Below are positions 7,226 to 13,450 of a stretch of DNA of 16,147 nucleotides, piece by piece. Under the pieces are notes generated by a model. The model did not search any database. It saw only the letters and a list, made by a program, of their open reading frames with translations, and was not told the DNA's origin. This stretch comes from Nitrospirae bacterium RIFCSPLOW2_12_42_9 (GTDB taxonomy: Bacteria > Nitrospirota > 9FT-COMBO-42-15 > HDB-SIOI813). How positions within the stretch are numbered: position 1 is the first letter of the stretch; each line of letters opens with the position of its first letter. The stretch is taken from positions 2,447 through 18,593 of the forward strand of contig MHER01000102.1 in the NCBI GenBank assembly GCA_001805205.1, written 5' to 3'. The position numbers and the translations under genes are program-made.

Positions 7226-7657
7226 TTGACGAGGAGGTCTAAGGTCTTAACGATATATACAGATGGTGTTGCGAGAGGGAATCCCGGTGAGGGGGGATAT
7301 GGTGTTATTATAAAAGGTTCCGATGGGAATATCGTGGAAGAGATTGGGGGATATATCGGGGAGACGACGAATAATTTTGCGGAGTATAGTGCACTGGTTA
7401 CCGGATTAAAGGCCTCAATGAAATATAGAGCTGACAAGATTGAAGTATACTCAGACTCGGAGCTAATGGTAAGGCAGCTCAATGGTGTGTACAAGGTTAA
7501 GAGTGAATCCCTTATCCCTATGTATAAGGAGGCAAAAAGTATAATGTCCTTACTTGGGGATGTTAAGATAACCCATATACCGAGGGAAAAGAATAAAGAG
7601 GCTGACATACTGGCAAATAAGGCAGTAGATAAAAAGATGCGGACTGAGGTAAGATAG
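7226..7657 (+). CDS. rnhA: Ribonuclease HI
   Basis: The 143-residue enzyme degrades the RNA strand of RNA-DNA hybrids. All catalytic positions are visible: D13 in Y-T-D-G, E53 in NNFAEYSAL, D77 in V-Y-S-D-S, and D127 in NKEADILANKA, with H117 nearby. The start is a TTG at 7226, preceded at six bases by TGAGGGT (7214-7220), which overlaps the previous stop codon; no in-frame ATG or GTG suits. The gap to the zinc-ribbon gene is nine bases, so the pair is co-transcribed. The last codons, GAG GTA AGA TAG, also encode the 5' strand of helix P1 of RNase P RNA. Confidence 0.93.
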   Translation: MTRRSKVLTIYTDGVARGNPGEGGYGVIIKGSDGNIVEEIGGYIGETTNNFAEYSALVTGLKASMKYRADKIEVYSDSELMVRQLNGVYKVKSESLIPMYKEAKSIMSLLGDVKITHIPREKNKEADILANKAVDKKMRTEVR

Positions 7658-8108
7658 ATGGTCGCCCTGTTCTTTTTAAGAACCGGGAGGAAAGTCCGAA
7701 CTCCGGAGGGCATGGTGCTGGGTAACGCCCAGTGGGGGTAACCCTAAGGAAAGTGCCACAGAGAACAGACCGCCGAAGAAGTTCCGGTAGAAGTTCCGGG
7801 GACACCATACTCAATTCAAAACAGAATTGAGTATGGTGTCCCCGGAACTCCGGAACTTCTGGTAAGGGTGAAACGGTGAGGTAAGAGCTCACCGCTCCAT
7901 TGGTGACAATGGAGGCACGGTAAACCCCACCAGGAGCAAGACCAAATAGGGGAACATTCAGTGCAGAAATGTACTGATGAAGTTGGCCCGACCGGGTTCC
8001 CGGGTTAGGTCGCTTAAGGTCTCAAGAGATTGGGATCTCAGAGGAATGATCATCACCCCTCAAAGGGTAACCTTAGAGGGGGACAGAATTCGGCTTATTT
8101 CTTACCTC
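7646..8108 (+). ncRNA. rnpB: RNase P RNA, type A, with enlarged P12
   Basis: This is the catalytic RNA that removes tRNA 5' leaders. P1 pairs GAGGTAAGA (7646-7654) with TCTTACCTC (8100-8108). It may extend to 7639 and 8114 (GCGGAC with GTCCGC across one bulged T). P2 pairs GATGGTC (7657-7663) with GATCATC (8048-8054). Conserved core segments are AGGAAAGTCC (7688-7697, P4 5' strand), ACAGAGAACAGACCGCC (7758-7774), GGTAAGGGTGAAACGGTG (from 7861), CACGGTAAACCCCACC (from 7917), AGCAAGACCAAATAGGGG (from 7935) and ACAGAATTCGGCTTA (8083-8097, P4 3' strand). A P19 hairpin with a GTAA tetraloop is at 8056-8081. At about 463 bases it is longer than the 377 of E. coli, mainly because of the hairpin at 7777-7860. 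It has no obvious promoter and overlaps the rnhA coding end. Confidence 0.95.
7777..7860. repeat. Long palindromic repeat (REP/MITE-like) forming P12 of RNase P RNA
   Basis: A 26-bp perfect inverted repeat (7792-7817 with 7824-7849) closes a six-base loop, AAAACA. Outside it, AGAAGTTCCGG (7777-7787) pairs perfectly with CCGGAACTTCT (7850-7860), leaving a four-base bulge, TAGA, on the left. The total is 37 base pairs. Short direct repeats sit at the junctions: AGAAGTTCCGG at 7777 and 7789, and CCGGAACT at 7842 and 7850. The inner arm GGGGACACCATACTCAATTC resembles palindromic repeats that I recall as dispersed in several bacterial genomes, often near IS200/REP-associated tyrosine transposases; I cannot verify this here. 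No transposase lies in the window. Confidence 0.75.
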
Positions 8109-8123
8109 GTCCGCTTATTTCCT

Positions 8124-8675
8124 TCAGGCGATAGCCTTATCAAGTTCATCTACCAGGTCAACATAATACTGACGACCACGGTCACTTAGTTTCTCTTTCT
8201 CTACTTTATCGAATTTATCTAAAAGCTCATTTTGGAAATCTTCGGGCAGGATATTATTGGCCATCATATAAAGTATATTATCCTCTTTTTGTATATGTTG
8301 TGCCAGGAGGCCTGCATAATTTCTTGCATTATCTATAATTACCTTTTTTGCACCACTGTCACCGGAGGCATACTTCTCAACGCCTTCAGCCAATGCCCTG
8401 GCATAACCTCTTCCATCATTATGTTCACCAAGCATTATTGCTATAGGGCCCCCTTCAATAGGGAATCCTTTCTGCTCCATTGCCTTAAAAAGCAGGTCTT
8501 CTTCTTTCATATGGTGATAGTTATCTGCAAAATTCCTGATAAAATCTGATGCCTTTTTAAGGAGTTCAGATGGGACGTTATCACCTTTTTCCATCTTCTT
8601 GGAAATCTTTTCCAGAACATCCAGCATCTTCTCGATGACCCTGTGGTCCTTCTTTAAAGCCTCTGTAGCGATCAT
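8124..8675 (-). CDS. Hemerythrin-like HHE cation-binding protein
   Basis: The 183 residues form the four-helix HHE domain. The candidate di-iron ligands are H11 (KKDHRVIE), H54 or H55 with E58/E59 (HHMKEEDLLF), H85 (GEHNDGR) and H127 with E131 (HIQKEDNILY). Such proteins bind oxygen or nitric oxide, or repair and store iron. Which applies cannot be read from the sequence. There is no signal peptide or membrane segment, so it is cytoplasmic. A strong AGGGAGGA (8683-8690 on the minus strand) precedes the ATG by seven bases. It ends only 16 bases from the RNase P RNA, convergently. It follows cytochrome b6 but has a separate candidate promoter with an FNR-like site. Confidence 0.88.
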   Translation of the reverse strand: MIATEALKKDHRVIEKMLDVLEKISKKMEKGDNVPSELLKKASDFIRNFADNYHHMKEEDLLFKAMEQKGFPIEGGPIAIMLGEHNDGRGYARALAEGVEKYASGDSGAKKVIIDNARNYAGLLAQHIQKEDNILYMMANNILPEDFQNELLDKFDKVEKEKLSDRGRQYYVDLVDELDKAIA

Positions 8676-8729
8676 AAAAAAGTCCTCCCTTTAATTGTCA
8701 TATTTATAAATTCTCTCTTATATTAGAAA

Positions 8730-8770
8730 AGTATAAATGATTTATCCGGAAATGGTATGATTGAAATCAT
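8730..8770 (-). promoter_or_regulatory. Candidate FNR/CRP-family-controlled promoter of the hemerythrin gene
   Basis: The perfect dyad ATGATTGAAATCAT (8757-8770) contains the FNR half-site arrangement TGAT-N4-ATCA. On the minus strand a -10 box, TATACT, occupies 8735 to 8730, and no -35 box lies at the expected distance. With transcription starting near 8723, the dyad centre falls at about -40.5, essentially the class II activator position. The dyad is just beyond the cytochrome b6 stop codon. Confidence 0.4.
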
Positions 8771-8772
8771 AT

Positions 8773-9522
8773 CTACAATGGTCCTGATATGCCAAGCCTC
8801 CGTACCATTAAAAAATGGAGGGAGAGTAACCCGACTGTTATCCAGGGTAGAATAACTACATGAAAGGCAAAGAATCTTGTGAGGGCCAGTTGACCCACAC
8901 TATCGCCCCCTTTCAGGAGGTAAGTTATATGTTTCCCAACAAAAGGGAATGCGCCCGGGATCTCTGCGCCTATAGTGGTGGCCCAGAATGAGACCTGATT
9001 CCATGGCAGCAGGTATCCTGTAAATCCGAATGTAAGGACAAGCAAGAATAGCATTATTCCAACTACCCAGTTCATATCCCTCGGGTGTTTATAGGCGCCA
9101 TGAATATATATCCTTAGCATATGTATAAGGACAGTTATTACCATCACATTGGCAGCCCAGTGATGAAAACCCCTGACAAGCCATCCAAAAGGTACGTTAT
9201 TTGTTATATGGACTACACTGGCATATGCCTGATCAACCGTTGGCCTGTAGTACATAAGAAGGAGGATACCGGTAAATATATTTACAACAAACAGGAGAAA
9301 TGTAAAGCCACCAAAACAGAACCAGAAATTAATATGTTTTGGTACTGGTTTCTTTAATATCTTCCGGAGGGCTGATCTCAGATCAAGTCTGTCATCAAGT
9401 TCACCATAAAGAAAACCTGTGGCGAGGGTAAACCAGTTTATAATCCCGCGTACATTTGCGCCCTTTTCTATCTTTGCCAACAACTTGCCACTCTTTTTCT
9501 TCCTGCTGCGCGTAGTCTTCAT
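8773..9522 (-). CDS. Cytochrome b6-type subunit (N-terminal half of cytochrome b) of a quinol:cytochrome c oxidoreductase
   Basis: The integral membrane protein has 249 residues counted from ATG at 9522; GGGGAG lies about eight bases upstream, so the TTG one codon earlier is less likely. After a basic N-terminal extension of about 60 residues come four transmembrane helices. The two b-haem ligand pairs are H120/H134 and H221/H236. The 15-residue step in the second pair is the b6 pattern, and the end GISGPL is that of plastid b6. C69 in FWFCFGGFTF aligns with b6 Cys35, which binds haem c-n covalently. It moves electrons from quinol to the low-potential haems, beside the Rieske protein encoded 19 bases upstream. 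No subunit IV gene follows; the next gene is the hemerythrin. Confidence 0.92.
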   Translation of the reverse strand: MKTTRSRKKKSGKLLAKIEKGANVRGIINWFTLATGFLYGELDDRLDLRSALRKILKKPVPKHINFWFCFGGFTFLLFVVNIFTGILLLMYYRPTVDQAYASVVHITNNVPFGWLVRGFHHWAANVMVITVLIHMLRIYIHGAYKHPRDMNWVVGIMLFLLVLTFGFTGYLLPWNQVSFWATTIGAEIPGAFPFVGKHITYLLKGGDSVGQLALTRFFAFHVVILPWITVGLLSLHFLMVRRLGISGPL

Positions 9523-9541
9523 CAAAAAGCTCCCCTTTTAT

Positions 9542-9979
9542 CTAACCGACAACTACTTTGTCTCCAATTTCCCTTACCTCATAACTTGGCAATGGTCTTG
9601 GAGGCGGACCACCCAATACAGCGCCATTAATATCATATATACCGGCATGACATGGACATATGAGCCGCTTTTCTTCAGGATGCCAGCTTACTATGCAACC
9701 CAGGTGTGTACATATCAGGGAAAGCCCGTATAGCTTGCTGTTATGCCGTATAATCCCTGCCGGTTTTCCATCTATTAATATCTTTTTCATACCGCCTTCC
9801 TGCAATTCAACTATTGGGAAGGAGATCTTCTTTTCTCCGGGTGGACCTGCGGTCTTTTCTGTTGGCCATATATACCGTATGCCTGCATAGCCGGATAAAA
9901 CGGATGTAGCAGCAACCCATAGGCCAATAAGGCTGTTGATAGTCTTATGGAGTAAATCTCTCCTTGTTATATCCTCCAT
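9542..9979 (-). CDS. Rieske iron-sulfur protein of the bc-type complex
   Basis: The 145-residue protein has a twin-arginine motif (I-T-R6-R7-D-L-L) before one hydrophobic segment (about 15-37), so Tat export with retention as a membrane anchor is likely. The soluble domain carries the [2Fe-2S] ligands C90 and H92 (CTHLGC, disulfide partner C95) and C108 and H111 (CPCHAG, disulfide partner C110), followed by the conserved GGPPPRPL loop. It takes the first electron from quinol and passes it to a cytochrome c. AAGGAT precedes the ATG by seven bases. It is transcribed after the cytochrome c gene and before cytochrome b6. Confidence 0.94.
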   Translation of the reverse strand: MEDITRRDLLHKTINSLIGLWVAATSVLSGYAGIRYIWPTEKTAGPPGEKKISFPIVELQEGGMKKILIDGKPAGIIRHNSKLYGLSLICTHLGCIVSWHPEEKRLICPCHAGIYDINGAVLGGPPPRPLPSYEVREIGDKVVVG

Positions 9980-10000
9980 ATAATCCTTTCATCCGAAGAT

Positions 10001-10016
10001 GGCGACTAAAGTCGCC
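10001..10016. repeat. Palindrome GGCGACTAAAGTCGCC between the cytochrome c and Rieske genes
   Basis: The seven-base arms GGCGACT and AGTCGCC pair perfectly around AA, in an 81-base gap (9980-10060). In the transcript it would be a stable hairpin about 20 bases before the Rieske ribosome binding site, with no T-run, so it is not a classic terminator. It could adjust mRNA stability, or be a dispersed REP-like repeat. Confidence 0.55.
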
Positions 10017-10060
10017 CCTATCCTGGAAAATCCCTTAATCATTTTTAAAATCTTCTGAAT

Positions 10061-10489
10061 TTACTTTGAAAAAGTTCTTATGAAGTTTATAACAGCCCAG
10101 CGCTGGTTTGGCGGCATTATATCTTCTCTGGCAAACATCCTGGTGCCATGTACACCTCTTGAAATAGAATAGAATAACATTCCATCGGTCTTCTTTGACA
10201 TAATATGGTTATCAGTGAAATCCCTCGGCATAGGGTTAAACTTCCCGATTACTGCAGCATCACCTTTACCATCCCCATGAACACCATGACAGATCTCACA
10301 ATGGCCGGTGTATAGTTTCCGCCCATCCCTTAGAACCGATAAATTAAACGGCAGAGGGTTCTTCATGTTTATATATTCTTTTGGGTAATATCCGGGGGTC
10401 GTTGTTGGATCACCTTCTGCAGATATTATTGCAGGATAAGACAACATGACAGCAAACAGAACAACTATAAAAGTCTTTGTAAGATTCAT
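10061..10489 (-). CDS. Exported monohaem c-type cytochrome
   Basis: The start is taken as ATG at 10489, because GGGAGGA (10493-10499, minus strand) lies three to four bases upstream. A longer frame from 10531 overlaps glmM and has an unlike N-terminus. The 142-residue product has a signal peptide (MNLTKTFIVVLFAVMLSYPA, cleavage probably near S23-A24). The single haem-binding site is C64-E-I-C67-H68-G, and a probable axial methionine lies in IMPPNQRW near the C-terminus. It resembles class I small cytochromes. Its position as first gene of the Rieske-cytochrome b6 cluster suggests it accepts electrons from the Rieske protein in the periplasm. It begins 28 bases after glmM, so it is likely co-transcribed with it. 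Confidence 0.9.
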   Translation of the reverse strand: MNLTKTFIVVLFAVMLSYPAIISAEGDPTTTPGYYPKEYINMKNPLPFNLSVLRDGRKLYTGHCEICHGVHGDGKGDAAVIGKFNPMPRDFTDNHIMSKKTDGMLFYSISRGVHGTRMFAREDIMPPNQRWAVINFIRTFSK

Positions 10490-10517
10490 TTTTCCTCCCA
10501 TGATAATGTTTTTGTGA

Positions 10518-11882
10518 TTAATTGATGCCAAGGTGTTTAGCTACAGTTTGAGATATTTTATCAACTATACTCTCAATCTCTTCTTCCCTGTCTCCTTCAA
10601 CCATTATGCGTAAGACAGGTTCAGTACCCGAATATCGTATAACAATTCTACCTTTTCCGTCCAGTCTTTTCTCTGATTCATTAATAACATGTGAGACTTC
10701 CGGTATCGATTCGAGGGCCTTTTTTTCATTTACCCGGATGCTGACCAGTTTTTGTGGGAATGTCTTCATGCATGATGCAAGTTCTGATAATGACCTGTCT
10801 CTCTTTTTCATCAGGGTTAATACCTGTAGTGCGGTTATCAGGCCGTCTCCTGTTGTATTATAATCGAGAAATATCACATGCCCTGATTGTTCTCCTCCGA
10901 GGTTACAGTTAGTTCTCATCATCTCCTCTAATACATACCTGTCCCCTACAGGAGTCCTGACTATTTTTATACCTGCCTCTTTCATGGCTATTTCAAGGCC
11001 TATATTGCTCATAATTGTAGCGATCAATGTATCCTGATTGAGCCTTCTATTATTCTTCAAATCAATGGCACACATGGCCATGACCTTATCCCCATTCACG
11101 ATGTTCCCCTCCTCATCTGCAAATATAACCCTGTCAGCATCTCCGTCATGAGCGATTCCTATATCCGCATTGTATTCCTGAACAGCCCTTTGAAGCTTCA
11201 CAGTGTGAAGAGAGCCGCATCCGAGATTGATATTCACGCCATCAGGGTTATCACCCATTGTTGTAACCTCAGCGCCTAATTCCCTTAATACTGTAGGTGT
11301 AATTTTATATGATGCACCATTAGCGCAATCTACTACAACCTTGATACCTTCAAAATCTATCCCTTTTGGGATGGTATTCTTAACAAATTCTATATAACGT
11401 CCCTCTGCATCATCTATCCTGAAGGCCTTACCAAGACTGCTGCCGGTTGGTCTCAGATTATCAATATCCCCTGAGAACATAATGTCTTCTATCTCCTTTT
11501 CATAATCATCCGGGAGTTTAAGGCCGTCTTCAGAGAAGAATTTTATACCATTATCTTCAAAAAGGTTGTGAGATGCAGATATTACCACACCTGCATCGCC
11601 TCTGAGGCTTCTGGTTAGGAATGCGATTGCAGGGGTGGGCATGGGGCCTACCAGCAATACATCTACGCCCATCGAACATATTCCAGCCGTAAGTGCTCCT
11701 TCAAACATGTATCCTGAGAGCCGGGTATCCTTGCCAATAATTATCCGGTGGTGCCCTTTTTTATTCTTTTTGTTTTTAAAGAAATGTGCTGCTGCACGCC
11801 CCAGTTTAACTGTCATCTCAGCGGTAAGGGGGTCAATATTTGCAACCCCCCTGATACCATCTGTACCAAAAAGTCTTCTCAT
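10518..11882 (-). CDS. glmM: Phosphoglucosamine mutase
   Basis: The 454-residue enzyme converts glucosamine-6-phosphate to glucosamine-1-phosphate for UDP-GlcNAc, peptidoglycan and lipopolysaccharide synthesis. The N-terminus [15 protein letters not shown] is diagnostic. The phosphoserine is S104 in VISASHN, followed by [11 protein letters not shown]. The magnesium loop DGDADRV lies near residue 245, the sugar loop [10 protein letters not shown] is present, and the C-terminal phosphate loop is [12 protein letters not shown]. Its ATG overlaps the TGA of cdaR/ybbR by four bases (ATGA), a sign of translational coupling. The cdaA-cdaR-glmM order is well known; in Firmicutes GlmM directly restrains CdaA activity, and the same may hold here. 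Confidence 0.96.
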   Translation of the reverse strand: MRRLFGTDGIRGVANIDPLTAEMTVKLGRAAAHFFKNKKNKKGHHRIIIGKDTRLSGYMFEGALTAGICSMGVDVLLVGPMPTPAIAFLTRSLRGDAGVVISASHNLFEDNGIKFFSEDGLKLPDDYEKEIEDIMFSGDIDNLRPTGSSLGKAFRIDDAEGRYIEFVKNTIPKGIDFEGIKVVVDCANGASYKITPTVLRELGAEVTTMGDNPDGVNINLGCGSLHTVKLQRAVQEYNADIGIAHDGDADRVIFADEEGNIVNGDKVMAMCAIDLKNNRRLNQDTLIATIMSNIGLEIAMKEAGIKIVRTPVGDRYVLEEMMRTNCNLGGEQSGHVIFLDYNTTGDGLITALQVLTLMKKRDRSLSELASCMKTFPQKLVSIRVNEKKALESIPEVSHVINESEKRLDGKGRIVIRYSGTEPVLRIMVEGDREEEIESIVDKISQTVAKHLGIN

Positions 11883-12541
11883 ATCCTTTCAACCTCCACA
11901 TCTATAATAACAATATCATTTCCCAGTATCCTTAGATTACGCAATGGAATCTTAACCTTTACCTCTTTTGAGAAACTGCTCCTTCTGCCTGAAACGTTAA
12001 TATTTATATCTTCCATCAGGGGGGCCTTTATTATTTCAGACTCAGGTCCCTCTAATATAATCTTAGCAGGACTGACTGAAACACTTTTTATCCTGTAGCC
12101 CGATGCAGGCTTACCGGAGATGTTTGCCTTAACATCTACTTCCTTCCTCATTAATCTTACTATATCAATCTTTATCTTTCGGGGGTTCATGCTAACTACA
12201 TCTACCTTCCCCGGGACATTAAGGTTATCATGATCCAGGGTGTAGTATCTTGCCCCTTCTCTCGCACCAGAGAGATTAAGGCTTACATTTAACTCATCAG
12301 GGTCTAAATCCCGTATAATACTCTGTCTCCCTTTTAATCTTACATTTATATGATCTTCAACCTTACCTGTTACAATCATATCATCCGGGATATTTTTTAA
12401 CTGAAGGGGCAGCGCATAATTCATTTCAAGGGTATCCCTTGACACAACAGGGGTTATATAGAACCACAGGATTATAGCAAAAAAGAGGGAGATTAGCTTT
12501 AAAAAAAGATTGTTTAGCAACAGGTTTCTGAAATTTACCAT
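11879..12541 (-). CDS. cdaR: YbbR-domain protein, CdaR-like regulator of diadenylate cyclase
   Basis: The 220-residue protein has a single N-terminal membrane segment (about 12-32, [20 protein letters not shown]). Two extracytoplasmic YbbR-type beta domains follow, roughly 40-120 and 125-218, with the repeated pattern ...PRKIKIDI... and ...[16 protein letters not shown].... Bacillus subtilis CdaR has four such domains. CdaR partners bind the membrane diadenylate cyclase and tune c-di-AMP output. AGGAAAG precedes the ATG directly and comes from the last of three tandem 13-base repeats. It lies between cdaA and glmM and overlaps glmM by four bases. Confidence 0.88.
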   Translation of the reverse strand: MVNFRNLLLNNLFLKLISLFFAIILWFYITPVVSRDTLEMNYALPLQLKNIPDDMIVTGKVEDHINVRLKGRQSIIRDLDPDELNVSLNLSGAREGARYYTLDHDNLNVPGKVDVVSMNPRKIKIDIVRLMRKEVDVKANISGKPASGYRIKSVSVSPAKIILEGPESEIIKAPLMEDININVSGRRSSFSKEVKVKIPLRNLRILGNDIVIIDVEVERI

Positions 12542-12546
12542 CTTTC

Positions 12547-12585
12547 CTATTTTCCTGGCCTATTTTCCGGGCCTATTTTCCGGGC
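12547..12585. repeat. Three tandem 13-base repeats across the cdaA stop codon
   Basis: On the plus strand the units are CTATTTTCCTGGC (12547-12559), CTATTTTCCGGGC (12560-12572) and CTATTTTCCGGGC (12573-12585). Units two and three are identical and unit one differs by one base. Read on the minus strand, each unit contains GGAAAATAG. The first unit transcribed encodes the last residues and stop codon of CdaA. The others form the whole gap to the cdaR binding site. Confidence 0.8.
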
Positions 12586-13442
12586 TCCTCACCTGCTATT
12601 ATCTTTCTTATACTCTTCTTCATCCTGTTGGGGAAGAATGAATCGAGTTTTTCAATCCAGGTATTTCTTTCTTTCTTACCCCTCTCAAATATTCTAGTAA
12701 GTAAACGTCTCAGGGCAGCAGTATCCAGCTCTCTCATCATGTTACCACCTATACTTACGGATATTGTACCGGTCTCTTCTGAAACCACGATGGCAACTGC
12801 ATCAGTTTCCTCTGTAACACCTATTGCAGCCCTGTGCCTTGTACCAAGGGATTTATTTATATCCTGGCTGAGCGTCAGCGGAAGAAAACATCCGGCTGCT
12901 ATTATCCTGTCCCCTTTGATAATGATAGCCCCGTCATGAATAGGTGAGTATGGGAGAAAGATACTTGTCATTAACTCCTTGGTTATTTTTGAATCCAGTG
13001 GTATACCCATCTCGACAAGTTCTTTAAGCTCTGTATTGCGCTCAATCACAATAATTGCCCCGATCTTCTTATTGGCCATTGATACACAGGCCCTGATTAT
13101 CTCTTCTATATTCTTTGATTCCTCTATAGTACTAAGGCGCTGCGTGAGGGGGTTCTGTCCCATCTGTGCAAGGGCCCTTCTTATCTCAGGCTGAAATAGT
13201 ATGATTAGCGCAAGTACTATATATGACCAGAAACTCTGGATCAACCATTCAACTGTATATAGCCCGGTCCATTTGGATACCGCAAAGGCAATGATCAGTA
13301 TAACAAGGCCCATCAACATCTGAAAGGCCTTTGTGCCTTTTATCAATAATAACAGGCGATAGAATACGAATGATATAATAGCAATATCAATAATGTCCTG
13401 CCACCGTATTTCCCTGATTAGATCATTCAGGAAATCTATCAT
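12573..13442 (-). CDS. cdaA: Membrane diadenylate cyclase (c-di-AMP synthase)
   Basis: The 289-residue protein has three N-terminal membrane helices (about 15-35, 40-57 and 67-84). A cytoplasmic DisA_N/DAC domain follows, carrying both catalytic signatures: D170-G-A172 in SPIHDGAIII and R202-H-R204 in LGTRHRAAIG. It condenses two ATP into cyclic di-AMP, a second messenger for potassium and osmotic balance and cell-wall homeostasis. The end EEPGK is encoded by the first of the tandem repeats. It starts eight bases after folP and precedes cdaR and glmM, the classic c-di-AMP module. Confidence 0.95.
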   Translation of the reverse strand: MIDFLNDLIREIRWQDIIDIAIISFVFYRLLLLIKGTKAFQMLMGLVILIIAFAVSKWTGLYTVEWLIQSFWSYIVLALIILFQPEIRRALAQMGQNPLTQRLSTIEESKNIEEIIRACVSMANKKIGAIIVIERNTELKELVEMGIPLDSKITKELMTSIFLPYSPIHDGAIIIKGDRIIAAGCFLPLTLSQDINKSLGTRHRAAIGVTEETDAVAIVVSEETGTISVSIGGNMMRELDTAALRRLLTRIFERGKKERNTWIEKLDSFFPNRMKKSIRKIIAGEEPGK

Positions 13443-13450
13443 TTCTCTTT

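Noticed and set aside
7114..7713. 199-codon open frame antisense to the zinc-ribbon and rnhA genes
   Set aside because: Both sense genes are clear family members with intact motifs; the antisense product resembles nothing I recognise.
7777..7860. Rho-independent terminator or CRISPR-like repeat reading of the long hairpin
   Set aside because: There is no T-tract, only one copy is present, and it sits at the P12 position with conserved RNase P sequence continuing on both sides.
7563..7892. 109-codon open frame antisense to rnhA and RNase P RNA
   Set aside because: It covers the conserved RNase P core and the palindrome; its coding potential is a shadow of the structured RNA.
7977..8189. 70-codon open frame inside RNase P RNA
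   Set aside because: It runs through conserved RNase P elements and into the hemerythrin gene end on the other strand; no binding site.
10490..10531. Longer start for the cytochrome c gene at 10531
   Set aside because: It would overlap glmM and bury the signal peptide behind polar residues; the strong GGGAGGA just before the ATG at 10489 favours the shorter form.
12886..13009. Possibility that the DisA_N protein is DNA-scanning DisA
   Set aside because: Three N-terminal membrane helices, 289-residue length and linkage to cdaR and glmM identify the membrane CdaA type; no helix-hairpin-helix DNA-binding end is present.
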